The notes: generated from the sequence alone by a model not told the origin. A stretch of 64,000 bases of DNA from Atherix ibis (GCA_958298945.1 OY282606.1:90465696-90529695); one strand, 5' to 3'. Shown: positions 33,705-45,446, counted from the stretch's first letter. Numbers and translations: made by a program.

Positions 33705-34901
33705 CTAGGGCAATAAGCTTAAATCCGCTGTTTGGTCAATGTGGCGTGAGTGAGCGTATTAAGCTATCAACATTAATCAGTGCAATTTCGTATAACAACA
33801 TACATTTTACCTTTGGTAATCATGTCTAGTTTTGTGCCAGAAAAAGAGCATATGCGGGAAGCTTTGCTTTTCTGCTTCAATTTGAAGAAAATCGGCTGTC
33901 GAATTGCATCGAATGCTTATGGAGGCCTATGGTGACAGTGTTTTATCGGAAACAACGTGCCAATATTGGTTTCGTCAGTTCAAAGACGGCAATTTTGACT
34001 TGTGGGACAAGAAGCGTGAAAATCGGCTTAGGACGGTTGAGGACCATCAATTGCATGCTCTTTTGGATGAAGACGATACCCAATCACAAAACATGCTCGT
34101 GGAGCAATTGGGTGTTACTCAACCAGTCATTTCCATGCGTCTGCATGCAATGGGGAAGATTGGAAAGATCGGAAAATGGGTGCCGCATGAATTGAACGAT
34201 AAGCAGATGGAGCGACGCCAAAACACATGCGAAATCTTGCTCGCCAGACAAAAAAGAAAGTCGTTCCTGCATTGGATTGTGACAGGCGATGAAAAGTGGA
34301 TATATTTCAAAAATCCTTAACACAAGAAATCGTAGGTTGATCCAGGCCAACCATCAACATGTTCCCTAAAACCAAATCGCTTTGGTGCGTTTAGTGGGAT
34401 CAGCAGAGTATCGTCTACTATGAGATGTTGAAACCTAGTGAAACTGTCAATGCCCACCGCTACCACCAACAACTGATCAAATTGCACCGTGCTCTGCATG
34501 AAAAAAGGACGGATTATCAACAAAGACATGAAAAGTTAATGTTCCTCCATGACAATGTACTATCACACACATCAAAAATGGTCCGAAACTACTTGGAGAC
34601 ACTCAACTGGCAGGTACAACCCCATCCCGTTTATCCACCAGACCTGGCCCCTTCCGACTACCACCTGTTTTTGTCGATGGGCCATGCGCTCGCTGAGCAG
34701 CACTTTTATTCTTACGAAGACGTCCGAAAATGGCTTGATGAGTGAAGGAATTTTTTTGGCGTGGTATCCACAAATTGCCTGAGAGATGGGAAAAATGTGT
34801 AGCTAGCGAGGGCAAGCACTTTGGATAAATTTGTTTTTACTTTCTATGAAAAAAATGTGTGTTTTTTGACATAAAAACAGCGGATTTAAGCTTATAATAT
34901 G
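33705..34901 (+). mobile_element. mariner family F, copy 2 (1197 bp)
   Basis: The left end CTAGGGCAATAAGCTTAAAT follows TA (33703-33704). The right end, read inward, is CATATTATAAGCTTAAATCC beside TA (34902-34903). The 5' subterminal block GGCGTGAGTGAGCGTATTAA is shared with copies 1 and 3. The copy spans the full transposase region with little missing, but the frame is broken. Confidence 0.88.
33823..34800 (+). pseudogene. mariner transposase (family F, copy 2), all three catalytic Asp retained
   Basis: The ATG at 33823 reads MSSFVPEKEHMREALLFCFN. A one-base shift near 33900 leads to HRMLMEAYGDSVLSETTCQY and a long intact HTH region (LVEQLGVTQPVISMRLHAMG). D1 is in IVTGDEKWIYFKNP, ended by TAA at 34318. 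The next ~110 bp are rearranged relative to copy 3. The frame reopens as NAHRYHQQLIKLHRALHEK, with D2 in FLHDNVLSHTSKMV and D3 in HPVYPPDLAPSDYHLFLSMG (DD34D). A TGA at 34743 cuts off the tail. It has the best-preserved active site of the three copies but is not expressible as one protein. Confidence 0.85.
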
Positions 34902-35224
34902 TACAGTTTTTTCAACATACTTTTCAGCACAAATGTGATTTATTTAAGCTTAAAGTTAGCTAACTGGGCTGTCAATATTATTAGCTATTGCATTCCTGTC
35001 TAAAATATTTCTACAATTAGTTTATGATGGAAAATTCCATCCAGAATTAAAATGAAATGAATTAAAAATAAAAAATCGTTTTTGTAACATTAAAATCTAT
35101 TGTAAATAATAGTTATTTAGTATGTAGGCGATTATTATTTTGCTTACGCGTATATTTGCTCTAATATTATTCTATTAAATTTTTATTTGGTATTTAACAA
35201 TTTTTCACCTTCATATTTGATATC

Positions 35225-35258
35225 ATATTATATTGTACAATATTGTACAGTATAATAT
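35225..35258. repeat. 34-bp palindrome with a single mismatched pair
   Basis: The 16-bp core TGTACAATATTGTACA (35234-35249) is an exact palindrome. Symmetry continues outward to 35225 and 35258 with one mismatch (35233/35250). It could be a dimer-binding site or simply an AT-rich cruciform. Confidence 0.85.
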
Positions 35259-36789
35259 TCAGGGAAAAAAAACAGTAAGTACTTAATAATGTTTAGAATA
35301 AGAAAAGAAAAATGCGAGTGTTGACAAATATGTCTGAACGATTGAAATCAGTTACAATAATTTGCAAATAGCACTCCCATAACATATTTGCAATGTTAAG
35401 TAAAATTGCATAGTTATGGTATGTAGAATATGGATTTCTGATTTAAAAAAGTTAACAATTAATAAATTAAGTAATAAATTTCATGTCAGTATGACAACTA
35501 GATAATTGTTGATGTCTATTAAAAAAATACTAGACAAGAAGGTGACATTAATTTAGCACAAGAAAATGGATTTGTATGTTAATTAATTTAGAACAATGAT
35601 TTCCATTAAAATTTTTATTATATTTTTTACAATAAAAAAAAGGATTTTATCCACATTCCAAATTTCTTATAAAAAAAAAGTTGATTCTTTTGAAATTTAT
35701 TATATTTATAAATTAACTTCAGCCAAAAGTAAAATTATTTAAAAAACCATAAATCCTATCCATTAGAATAGCATTTCCTAATAAATAATAAACTGTTTTC
35801 AAATAACCAAAAAAAACCTATTATTATCTTTTTAATATTAATTATAAAATTAACAAAAAAATAAAATTGACTTTATGAAAAATATCGAATAGATGAAAAA
35901 TGTCGAATTAAACAATTTAAACCGCAAATAACATTTAGGGTTTCTGGCTTAAATCTTTCGTTTCGACTATGACACAATCGCCTCAGATTTAGACTGTGAC
36001 TGAGAACGTGGTCTTTAGACAGACTTGACTGTAAGTTATTCCTGTCCGAAATGATAAATTATTTTGTTGAAGTTCCAACAGAAAAATAAATGGTGACACA
36101 CAGTACATATGACTAATTTCCATTTGACAGTCATATATAAATTTTTCTTCTTAGTAAAGTTTCTGATTTCTCAACAATTGCTTAGATGTAGAAGTCAATG
36201 GTAATAGTACGAGTAGCTACAAAATGCTAGTATATGAATATAACTCTTTAACTTAAATGCTCTTAGAAATGTGGGATTTTTATGATGACAACATGCTAAA
36301 CAGCTGGGTAGCCATCTATGTTGTAGTATGTCGTTACGATATCATAAAATTTAAAGGTATTTTCAAATTAGATTCAGGATTTTGATATTCTACCAGGTCG
36401 GCAATAGCGATAGTGTTCAGAATTTATTCCATTTGATTTTGCTTCTTGTGGTAGCTCTGTAAATGACCATGTTTTAGAAACTGTTTGACTATGTATCTAT
36501 ATAGTATGTTAAAAAAAAACCACGTCAAAGGTTAGCTTGACCAAGTAACTTATTGCATTTGAACAAATCTGGTCATATGACATGATACATTAGGAGCTGT
36601 CTGTGAGTTTGCAGATTGGTAATTGATAGAAAGGACAAGAAAATAATCTACTGCATTTATTTATCTTGTCGGTATATGTTTACTGAGTATCAATATCAGA
36701 CCAGAAATAATATAAACTTTTTAACAATTTTTGTCTACTTTGCTGTTATGGACACTTAAAAAAAAAAATTTAGAGTTAATTTTGACTGT

Positions 36790-37026
36790 TTAATATAAAT
36801 AAATACTATTAAATACTTGGTTGTAAGTGCATCTAAGAGATGCAGAAATGCTAAAACACAGAAGGCCACTTAACTTTGACATTTCCCACACTGTTGTGCA
36901 TTTATCTTCTGTCACAGTAAATACATTAACTTTGGTATCATTACATGAAGAAAATCTAACACCAACGCAATTTGGTCGTCCGTCTCTTGGATATAGTATT
37001 GCACCACCTCTTCTAATAAATTTTCT
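36790..37026 (-). CDS. Unidentified open frame (open on both strands)
   Basis: The minus frame is open for 78 codons between stops. It has no ATG at its start and includes IRRGGAILYPRDGRPNCVGV and KCTTVWEMSKLSGLLCF. The plus strand is open too (36827-37030, starting MHLRDAEMLKHRRPLNFD). Composition on the minus strand (Cys, Gly, Val, Thr) looks more protein-like than the K/N/I frames around it. It could be an exon or an old transposon fragment. I recognise no family and no clear splice sites. Its status as a coding sequence is speculative. Confidence 0.2.
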   Translation of the reverse strand, partial: RKFIRRGGAILYPRDGRPNCVGVRFSSCNDTKVNVFTVTEDKCTTVWEMSKLSGLLCFSISASLRCTYNQVFNSIYLY

Positions 37027-38138
37027 TTAGTTATAAGAGCATTAAGAAAAAAAAATCATAAAGTTTAGTAGCATAGTTTTAGCAGCATATTCAATTTCTA
37101 AGTCGGTCGGGTCGACTAGGGCAAATGTTGTTATTCTTCAATTTTGTTGGAGTAAATTAAAAAAATATTGCTTTTCTGAAAATGCACCAAGATGATCTAT
37201 GAGTATGTCAATGTTTTTCAATATAAATGCTAAAATATTTACTAAAATGCAGTTACACTATTTAATAGAATGAAGTAGCAAAATTGTCATTAATATAGTC
37301 GTACCTTAAGTTAATGGTATTCTGAAAATGTTCAGATTTGCTATGAAGATTTGGTTAAATTTTGAAAACCATAAACTAAAAAAAAGAAGAACAAACTAAA
37401 TTGTTGACTAAACGTTTAATAGACAGTAGACTATACGAGATGGTATTCAATTTGAGAAGAATTTATTAACTTCAATCTGTAAGGTTTTCTGATGCCAAGA
37501 CATTAAACACCTCCACATTTTGGCGTCAATTGTCACATTTATGTGCGAATCATTTTCAAATTAATTACTCAACTCATATTTGAGAATATTCAAATTGAAA
37601 TTCATATGTTCATTTAGTTATTAAATGTAGAAAATTGCATAGTAAAATATGATAAATAACATATATAAATCACATCTGTATTTATGATAATTTAACATTA
37701 ATCTATGCCATTAGATCTATTGGTTTAGTGTCATTTTATATATTTTTTGCAATGATACTTGACGTTCGTATTACGATATTTACTAAAAACATATCGAAAA
37801 ATTAATTAATATTTTGATTAAATTTATCGTTCAAGTGCTATTTATGAGTAATTTTTCTCTAATTATAATGACAAATTAACAAATTGCACAAAAGTGATGA
37901 TAAACCTTTTTTTAAATTTTATACATCAAAGAAATTTCCTTGCGAAATTATTACCTCGCCGGTTCTTTATTTTGAATATTGTAACTTTTACTTTTTTTTT
38001 TTTTTCCTTTTTTAAATAAAAACGTAATAAAAATTTTCTTTTCATTAAATATCAGTGTTGCCAGTCTCGTTGTTTTTCTGTATTTTAATTTGTAATAAGG
38101 CAGACTTTTATTTTGATTTAAATTTATATTCAGTTGAT

Positions 38139-39083
38139 ATACAATAAAACGAATGCTCAAAATGAACTGAATTTTTGTTTCAGAGAGTATTTTGCTAACA
38201 AATAAATCAAGGCTCAATAAGAGTTAAAAATGTCTCCTCCGACACTATTCTTGATGACAACGACACCAACGCTCTAACGAATTCGAAATTTTCCTCTCAG
38301 GCTCTGTTTGTGATAACAACAAAACTATACTCAAAATGAGCAGAAAATTTCATCTCAGAGAGTATTTTGCTAACAAATAAATCGAGGCTCAATAACAGGT
38401 AAAAATTTCTCCTCAGATACTATTCTTGATGACAACGACACCAACGCTCTAACGAATCCGAAATTTTCCTCTCAGTCTCTATTTTTGATAACAACAAAAC
38501 CAGTACTCAAAATGAGTTGATATTTTCATCTCAGAGAGTATTTTGCTAACAAATAAATCAAGGCTCAATAAGAGTTAAAAATTTCTCCTCAGACACTATT
38601 CTTGATGACAACGACACCAACGCTCTAACGAATTCGAAATTTTCCTCTCATACTCTATTTTTGATAACAACAAAACCAGTACTCAAAATGAGCTGATATT
38701 TTCATTTCAGAGAGAGTTTTGCTAACAAATAAATCAAGGCTCAATAAGAGTTAAAAATTTCTCCTCAGACACTATTCTTGATGACAACGACACCAACGCT
38801 CTAACGAATTCGAAATTTTCCTCTTAGTCTCTATTTTTGATAACAACAAAACCAGTACTCAAAATGAGCTGATATTTTTATCTCAGAGAGTATTTTACTA
38901 ACAAATAAATCAAGGCTCAATAAGAGGTAAAACTTTCTCCTCAGACTTGATGACGACACCAGGGTTCTAACAAAGTCGAAATTTTCCTCTCAGACTCTAT
39001 TTTTGATAACAACAAAACCAGTACTCAAAATAAGCTCAAATTTTCATCTTAGAGAATATTTTTCATTACAACAAAACCAAACG
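38139..39083. repeat. 176-bp tandem satellite, ~5.4 copies, each of three ~59-bp subunits
   Basis: The anchor GCTAACAAATAAATC recurs at 38194, 38369, 38545, 38721 and 38897 (last copy ACTAAC...), spacings of 175-176 bp. Inside each unit the word (T)TTTCNTCTCAG followed by a TATTNTTG/ATTTTGCTAACAA-type stretch recurs three times. In one unit the CAG ends are at 38416, 38475, 38534 and 38592, spacings 59, 59 and 58. Units are nearly identical in the middle and decay at both ends; the last unit has a deletion. No open frame. Confidence 0.95.
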
Positions 39084-41344
39084 CCTTATTTAAAAATGAC
39101 CTATTGAGAGTGTGCCCCTTAGATACCTCTGCTAGAAAGTCCTAAAAATACCTTCGGCTAAGAATCTGCCATGCCCAAAAATATATTAGGGGCACTTTTA
39201 GAATAAATTGTTTTTTTTTTAATAATAATATTTAATTAATTAGCTTTTAAGACATACTATCTGAAAATGAAGGATTTGAAACAAAGGACACCATATTTTT
39301 AATTGTTTGTGTTTGGTGATATGGTACCTGATTATATGATTGGAATTGGTAAGCTTTATAAATTTAATTTGTTTTAAGTTAACATTTCTACATATGAATA
39401 TTTTTAATTTTTACGGTATTGAAGATAAATTAATCTATTCGAAGAACTTATATCTATTCTGTCTATTTTACTAGGTGAATTCGAGCTCGACGTTTCACAC
39501 AAATATTTACAATTTATTTAATATTTATTAAATATTTAATATTTATTTATTTAATAAAATCTTTTATCAAAAACTTATTCAATATTAACAAAACCGAATG
39601 GTAAGTTCTCGTATTTTCGGATGTTCAGTATTACTTCCGGTATGCATTTAGGGTGCAAATATTGTACAGTTTATTTTGAAAAATATTGTAATTTATTATT
39701 TTAAAAAATCTGTTCCAACTTTTATTATCAATATTCTTAAAGAGGATTTTTTTTAACATAAAACAGTTTTTTTATTTAATATATAAAGTGGATTATTATT
39801 TCTATAGGTAATTTTGTGACTCCTGAATTTTTTGGAAAAATAAAATTTCAAATTTGAAGATTTTTAGTAGTAATATTGCCATATATTTTTGAAGGATATT
39901 TTGATTGATTAAAATAGATTTTGTTTGTTTGAGTTTTTGTATTGTAAAATAAAAACTTGGAATATGAAAAATTTCATAAGTTGAGTCAATTGTTAACTGG
40001 ATACTTAATTTGGAAGAATTCATAAAATTTTATTGATTTTTGTTCATATTGAGTATCTTTTTATTTATATTAAGGATCAAAAATAATTTTAAATACTATT
40101 TTTTTTAATAATAAATTCCTAATCTCTTAAAAAGGTAATATAAATTTTCTTTATATAATAAATTAGTTTTTAATAACAAAAAAAAAACAAAATTTACAAT
40201 ACTTCAAAAAAAAAAAATTTCATTTACCAAAATTTACTAAAATTTTTAAATGCGGATACGTAGATATTTTTGAAACAAAAAAAAAATTACTATCAAGATT
40301 TTCTCTTATAATAATACTTTTATATATACAGTAAAGTAAATTGACATAATCAAATAAGTAAACAAAATCGGAAAATCAGGTAAAGGTAACACCAGTAAAA
40401 CGATCTTAAATATTAATTTAAGTTTATTTATTGAATTTTTGTTTGGTTATTCCATTTTTGTTATATCACTTTAGTATGTTTTTTACCTAAGATAGATACG
40501 ATTGCTTGTATAAGTGCATGATACTATAAGAACTATGAAATGGTAAGATTTTATACTTAAATTTCTGCTAATAATTTTGTGCAATGAATAGTTGCGGTTA
40601 TACAGTTTTCTGTCTAGTTGCTGTTTCTGATATTTCAGCTGCACCTGCCAAAGCTGTCGACAATCTCGTGCTGCCGTTAAGTGGCAATGCTACTATCTGT
40701 TAAGTACACAATTTGTCAAGAGGTCTTTGTAAATAATAACTTCAGATCTGACATATACAGTCTCCCTCTGTTGGCTTGTCAATCAATTGACGTCCGTCAT
40801 ACCATGTCAGTGTATGTCTACTTAGTCTACTTGGAAATCTGTTCTCGCTTTCTTCATATGAATTCTATTTGAAAAGAAAAATACACATTTCTGTCTATTT
40901 GATTAAGACATACCAAATATATCTTCAATAATAGTGCAATTTTTCTATTTTTTTTTATACTATTTTTTTTTCTATTTACAATTTAATTAACTTTTTTTTT
41001 TTATAAATATTTGATTTTCAGCTAAATTTATAAAAAAAAATGATTTTTTTTAAATATATCTCTTTATTTCTCATAGTTTTATTGGAAATTAATATTTATC
41101 TGGTATAGTAGTAGTAGCAGAAAAATAATGCGACTGTGAGCGGTCTGAAAAATTGAGTATTTTCTCTCTCGATAGATTAGAAGTTAAATTTAAACTTCAT
41201 TTGGTAGCTAAACGATCCTATAGAAGCAATTATCACGAGCAAATGTTTCTTGATGGTACAAAACATTTTTAGAAATCGGAGAAGCATTTTGGAATCCTGA
41301 AAATATTACCTTTAATATCGGAAATTAAGAAAAATTTTATGTTT
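39084..41344. other. AT-rich stretch with one tiny candidate frame
   Basis: AT-rich DNA. The only item of note is the 39-codon frame at 40584-40703, described separately. Confidence 0.5.
40584..40703 (+). CDS. Candidate small secreted-type peptide (39 aa), speculative
   Basis: ATG to TAA, 39 codons. It begins MNSCGYTVFCLVAVSDISAA and continues PAKAVDNLVLPLSGNATIC. The first ~20 residues resemble a weak signal peptide with an AxA-like end. The second half has balanced codon use, unlike the surrounding AT-rich DNA. A potential acceptor (TTTCTGATATTTCAG) ends inside it, at 40639, so it might instead be an exon beginning there. No homologue is recognised. A frame this short could arise by chance. 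Confidence 0.15.
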   Translation: MNSCGYTVFCLVAVSDISAAPAKAVDNLVLPLSGNATIC

Positions 41345-41905
41345 TGCAATATTAGAAAACACCTGATAGGATGTCATATTGATACTGTTAATAACATACA
41401 AGGGAGTGTAACTAACGAGCTCAAACCGATACTACTTGAAGCATTCTTACACTGCTTTAAAGAGTAAAAGCAAGGCCTCAAAGAGAACTACGCTGAGGGA
41501 GGTAGCAGTGGAAGATAAACCTCGCTGAGAGAGACCTTTAATTATTGAAAATTGTTAATCGATGGTCTGACTTAGTTAATCGATGGTCTGACTTTACTAA
41601 AAGTCCTTGGATGAATTGGAAAAAGGGTTTTTTCCTGTCAGCTTAGGCATTATTTGTTCCACTATAATATGCTTCCCTTTCCCACGAATTCACCTGATCT
41701 AAGTCCTTGTGATTTTTTAGTTTCCCAAAATTCCTTTCTTTGTTCTTTAAAATAATATCATATAGATACTGTTAGTGAAGCCATCCAGCAATACTACAAA
41801 AACTGAGACAATACTTCTCATAATAACTATTTTATAAGAGATAACATAAAAATTAATAAACAAAATAAAATAAAATCAGTCCCATCACTTTTCTGTCACA
41901 CTTCA
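41345..41905 (+). mobile_element. Two overlapping remnants of the SPDLSPC mariner-like family, copy 3
   Basis: First fragment, 41365-41480: RKHLIGCHIDTVNNIQGSVT and LEAFLHCFKE, the transposase tail. Second fragment, 41645-41830: MLPFPTNSPDLSPCDFLVSQ, the third-Asp block, then a shortened tail (YHIDTVSEAIQQYYKN). The 3' end, read inward, is TGAAGTGTGACAGAAAAGTG (to ~41905), like the ends of the copies at 11341 and 28578. Between the fragments, GTTAATCGATGGTCTGACTT occurs twice in tandem (41555-41598). Its reverse complement occurs in copy 2 near 28872. Confidence 0.7.
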
Positions 41906-44132
41906 AATATGATCTTTTAAAATTCATATAATTCATTTCATAAAGAATACTACGAGTAATAAAATTTATATTGAATAATGAAAAAAAAATATGTAAAAAT
42001 ATATTTCTAAAAAAAAAAAAATATAAATTAAAACGAAAATAAAAAATTTCAATCAGTTTTATTCTACAATTTCTAACATATCGTTTATGATTAAACATTA
42101 TTTATTTATTTATTAAGATAAAATTACTTAAGAATAAAATTACTTATTTTATAAAATGCAAATTAAATAAATCTAACTGAATAAAATTGTAAAATTTAAA
42201 TAAGATACGAGGACAGATTACAATAAAACATCTCCGAGTTAAGATAATTATAAGATTTATGTTAGAATTAGAAATAATTTATTAACAAGACTAAAGTGAA
42301 TTATTGGAAAAATCTAATTTTAGTCAGTTAGTTTGTTGTTGTTTTTAATTGTAGAAAGAGAATCTCAATGTAAACATATAAATATTTCAGCAAAGTTGAC
42401 GAAGTAATTAATTAAAATCATGTACGAATTAAATTATTGACTTACATCATCAATTACGATCATTTCCAACGACCAACCCCACATCATGCAATGTTTTTAT
42501 GTTCGTGTTCATGTTTAAATTTAAAGAAGGGAACGTGCTGCTATCGATATTTACAAATACGAATATTTACCAATCAACAAGTTGTACCTGTGCACCTTAA
42601 TCATCATATATCCTCTCACAGGTTGGTTAGCTATTATGATGAAGATCAGTTGAACGATTAAATCTGTCAATGTCTTTTTGCTAGAGTGTCTTTTAGTTAG
42701 TTTGGTACTTAGTCAATCTTTCAGTAAAATTGTCTAAAACAAACTGATTTGATATCCGATACGTGATCGATATTTTTTTGATCATCATTTGATCGGCTTT
42801 GTATCTACTTAACAACGGAAGACCAATTTCCTACTTGTATCTACGTGTATAACTCTAAAATACAAGTGGCACTATTATCGAAACATTTTACATTCGATTA
42901 TTTGCGCAATTCGTGTACTTAGACTTAGTACAGCATTCAAATCAACACCCACTCTTTTAGTTGTGCACGAATGAACAATTCTCGATATATAGGTATAATT
43001 TTTTATTTTCTTTTAATGGAATATTATTCCAGAAAAAAAAGGGAATTAAATAAATATTGAAGATTAAGTTCAAGTACAATGTTCCGTAAGAATTGAGTAT
43101 TTATTTGTACTTGAATTTAACTTCAATTGGATACGATCTGATTCGATTGAAAGCGATTCGATTCAAATCGATTCCATTTGATTCGTTTCAAATCATAGAC
43201 TACAAAATCTACAATATATATCTTACATGTGTACAGGAGTACTTGTACCTGAACACCATGTTCAACAGTGTCACCAGTATTTGCAAGGGAAATTCAACTA
43301 TTCACAAAATGATATATTGAAATCAATTTGATTCAGGGACTTAAAAAAACTTAACTTGAATTACTTTTGATTTATTTAAATGAAAATTTCTTTGTGGAAT
43401 TTTTACTATAAACTAAATAAAACTTACAATTATAGTATAACATTGATTCGATTTGATTTATAGTTAAAGCTAATTTTATCGAGGTTTTTATTTATTTCAA
43501 TTATTCACTACTATATCGAGTAAGATTTAAGAAAAAAAAATATCCTTCAGCTAAACTCATTTAATGGCTTGAATAGTACAGCTTTATGATTTTGTTTAGA
43601 CTATAATTTACTAATTTATATTATAAATCTGTTGGTTACCATAAATTGTAAAAAGTACTGACAAAAGCTTCCATATTATGGAAAAGGCCGGAAGGGCTTC
43701 TATCACCAATTTCGGAGTCTTGTAAAAGCTATTTGAACCTTCTTTCTTCACTGACTTAGTGACATGTAATAAGTGCTGCCTTTAGATTATGTTATATTTA
43801 ATCTCTAAGCCTAGATTTTTAATAATATCTAGAACATTACCGACCATTTCCTCAGATAGGGCACATACCACATATCAGAAATTAATGTTGTCCCCAGTCA
43901 AATTATTAAGTGCAAATAACTGCTCCAAGCTTCAGATATATTGGGGCAAATAGCCGGTAGCTTCTGCAAAGTCGCACTGTCAATCTGTACTTAGTTTGAA
44001 CCGAATAAAGCTCGATTCATAAAAATACAAAAGTTATTATTAAATTTTCGGCTACTGTCTTCGCTTCTCGATATTCGGCATCGGTTGTGGATTCGATATC
44101 GTCGAAGTTTGAACTTGACGACGTTGCTATAC
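41906..44132. other. Stretch without recognisable genes
   Basis: AT-rich, with a GATTCGATT-rich patch at 43130-43195. 43660-43990 is a more complex segment that I cannot assign. Small open frames (42437-42661, 43093-43320) have no recognisable content. Confidence 0.5.
43130..43195. repeat. Degenerate GATTCGATT/GATTCCATT run
   Basis: Repeated GATTCGATT-like nonamers form a short impure tandem tract. A similar run is near 3097. Confidence 0.7.
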
Positions 44133-44134
44133 TA

Positions 44135-45419
44135 TTGGGTTGGTGCAAAAGTTATGACCGTTTTTTGCATATACAATTAAACATTTTTTTTTTTAGATTT
44201 GTATTATTTATTTAATCAATTATATAATTTCCATCCGTTCTTATAACCTCCTCCCATCTTTCTATCAACTTATTAATACCATTAGTGTAAAATTCCTTGG
44301 ATTTTGATGCGAAATATGTAGAAAGGGATGTTTTTACCTGCTCTATTGTATCAAATTTTTTATCATTTAAAAAATTTTGCAGTGATTGGAATAAATGGAA
44401 ATCGGAAGGAGCAAGATCTGGAGAATACGGTGGATGCTTGATAACGTCCCAATTCAGCTTGTATTGGGTCATTACAGCCACATGTGGTCGCGCGTTGTCG
44501 TCATGAAACACTACCCCTTTTCTGTTTACCAATTCTGGTCTATCCTTTTGAAGGGCGATGTTCAATTTGGATAATTGCTGACAATATCGTTCTGCTGTAA
44601 CTGTCTGATTGCGTTCCAAGAGTTCAAAATACACAATACCCTTACAATCACACCAAACACAAAGCATAACTTTTTTTTGCTGGATTTCGGCTTTCGAAGT
44701 TGTTAATGGGGCTTGTCCAGGTATAGCCCAATGTCTTTTTCTTGTCACGTTGTTGTACACGACCCATTTCTCATCTCCCGTTACCAAACGATGCAAAAAA
44801 GGTTCATGTTTTTGTCTCGCACTCAAAGCAACGCACGTTGAAACACGATCCAATAAATTGGCAGCCGACAATTGATGAGGTATCCAAACGTCGTACCGCG
44901 AAACCATCCCCATACGCTTCAAATGCCTTAATACGGTTGTATGGTTGACTCCCATCATCGACGCGATCTCCCTGGTGGTAAGACGTGGATTGGTGTCAAT
45001 TATGACTTTTAACTTGCCCTCATCAGACTTCAATGGCCGCCCGGTACGTGGTTTATCAATTAGTGAAAAATCCCCAGATCGGAATTTTGTAGACCATCTT
45101 TGTGCCTACCGAACTTTGATGACATCTGTTCCATACACTTCGTAAATGTTTTAGGTTGCCACACTCGCGGTATTGTCTTTACGGAATTCATAAACTAAAC
45201 AATGACGTAAATGCACTTTATCGACCGACATTTTGAAACAATACAAGAGCTCTTCACTGTATTCTGACCAGGCCAAAACTGAAGAGAAAGTTGAGGGAAA
45301 GCATTCTTTATATAATGCAATCATTTAAAAGAAGATACTACACGTATTCATCATTTCTGAAGAAAAAATTTTTTTACCTGGGATCATAAAAAACGGTCAT
45401 AACTTTTGCACCAACCCAA
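44135..45419 (-). mobile_element. Full-length mariner (1285 bp) with identical 32-bp terminal repeats
   Basis: Both ends read TTGGGTTGGTGCAAAAGTTA and continue identically to position 32. They are flanked by TA at 44133-44134 and 45420-45421. Length and layout are those of an intact mariner. The end sequence resembles the TTAGGTTGGTGCAAAAGT type known from Hsmar1-like elements. It is the youngest-looking transposon in the window. Confidence 0.95.
44212..45231 (-). pseudogene. mariner transposase, two stops in the N-terminus, catalytic domain open
   Basis: The ATG at 45231-45229 begins MSVDKVHLRHCLVYEFRKDN. TAA at 45151-45153 and TAG at 45106-45108 interrupt the first HTH. The remaining ~273 codons are open: KFRSGDFSLIDKPRTGRPLK, second HTH ASMMGVNHTTVLRHLKRMGM, and linker WIPHQLS. 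D1 is in LVTGDEKWVVYNN, D2 in VVFHDDNARPHVAVM, and D3 in HPPYSPDLAPSDFHLFQSL (DD34D), followed by the C-terminal KFDTIEQVKTSLSTYFASK. The whole catalytic triad is intact. Two point-type stops are the only obvious defects, so this copy died recently. An alternative is translation from a downstream codon, which would lack the first DNA-binding domain. Confidence 0.9.
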
Positions 45420-45446
45420 TATTTGGATATATTGCGCCACACATTC

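Larger units (their letters stand above)
34904..38138. other. Stretch without a confirmed gene
   Basis: AT-rich DNA holding one large palindrome (35225-35258) and one unexplained open frame (36790-37026). 35940-36060 and 36290-36480 are slightly more complex. No transposon ends were found. Confidence 0.5.

Noticed and set aside
39477..39489. GAATTCGAGCTCG, identical to the start of a common cloning polylinker
   Set aside because: The following bases (ACGTTTCAC) do not continue the polylinker and nothing vector-like is nearby; taken as chance.
42437..42661. 74-codon frame with several Cys and His
   Set aside because: Spacing fits no zinc-binding motif and no homologue is recognisable.
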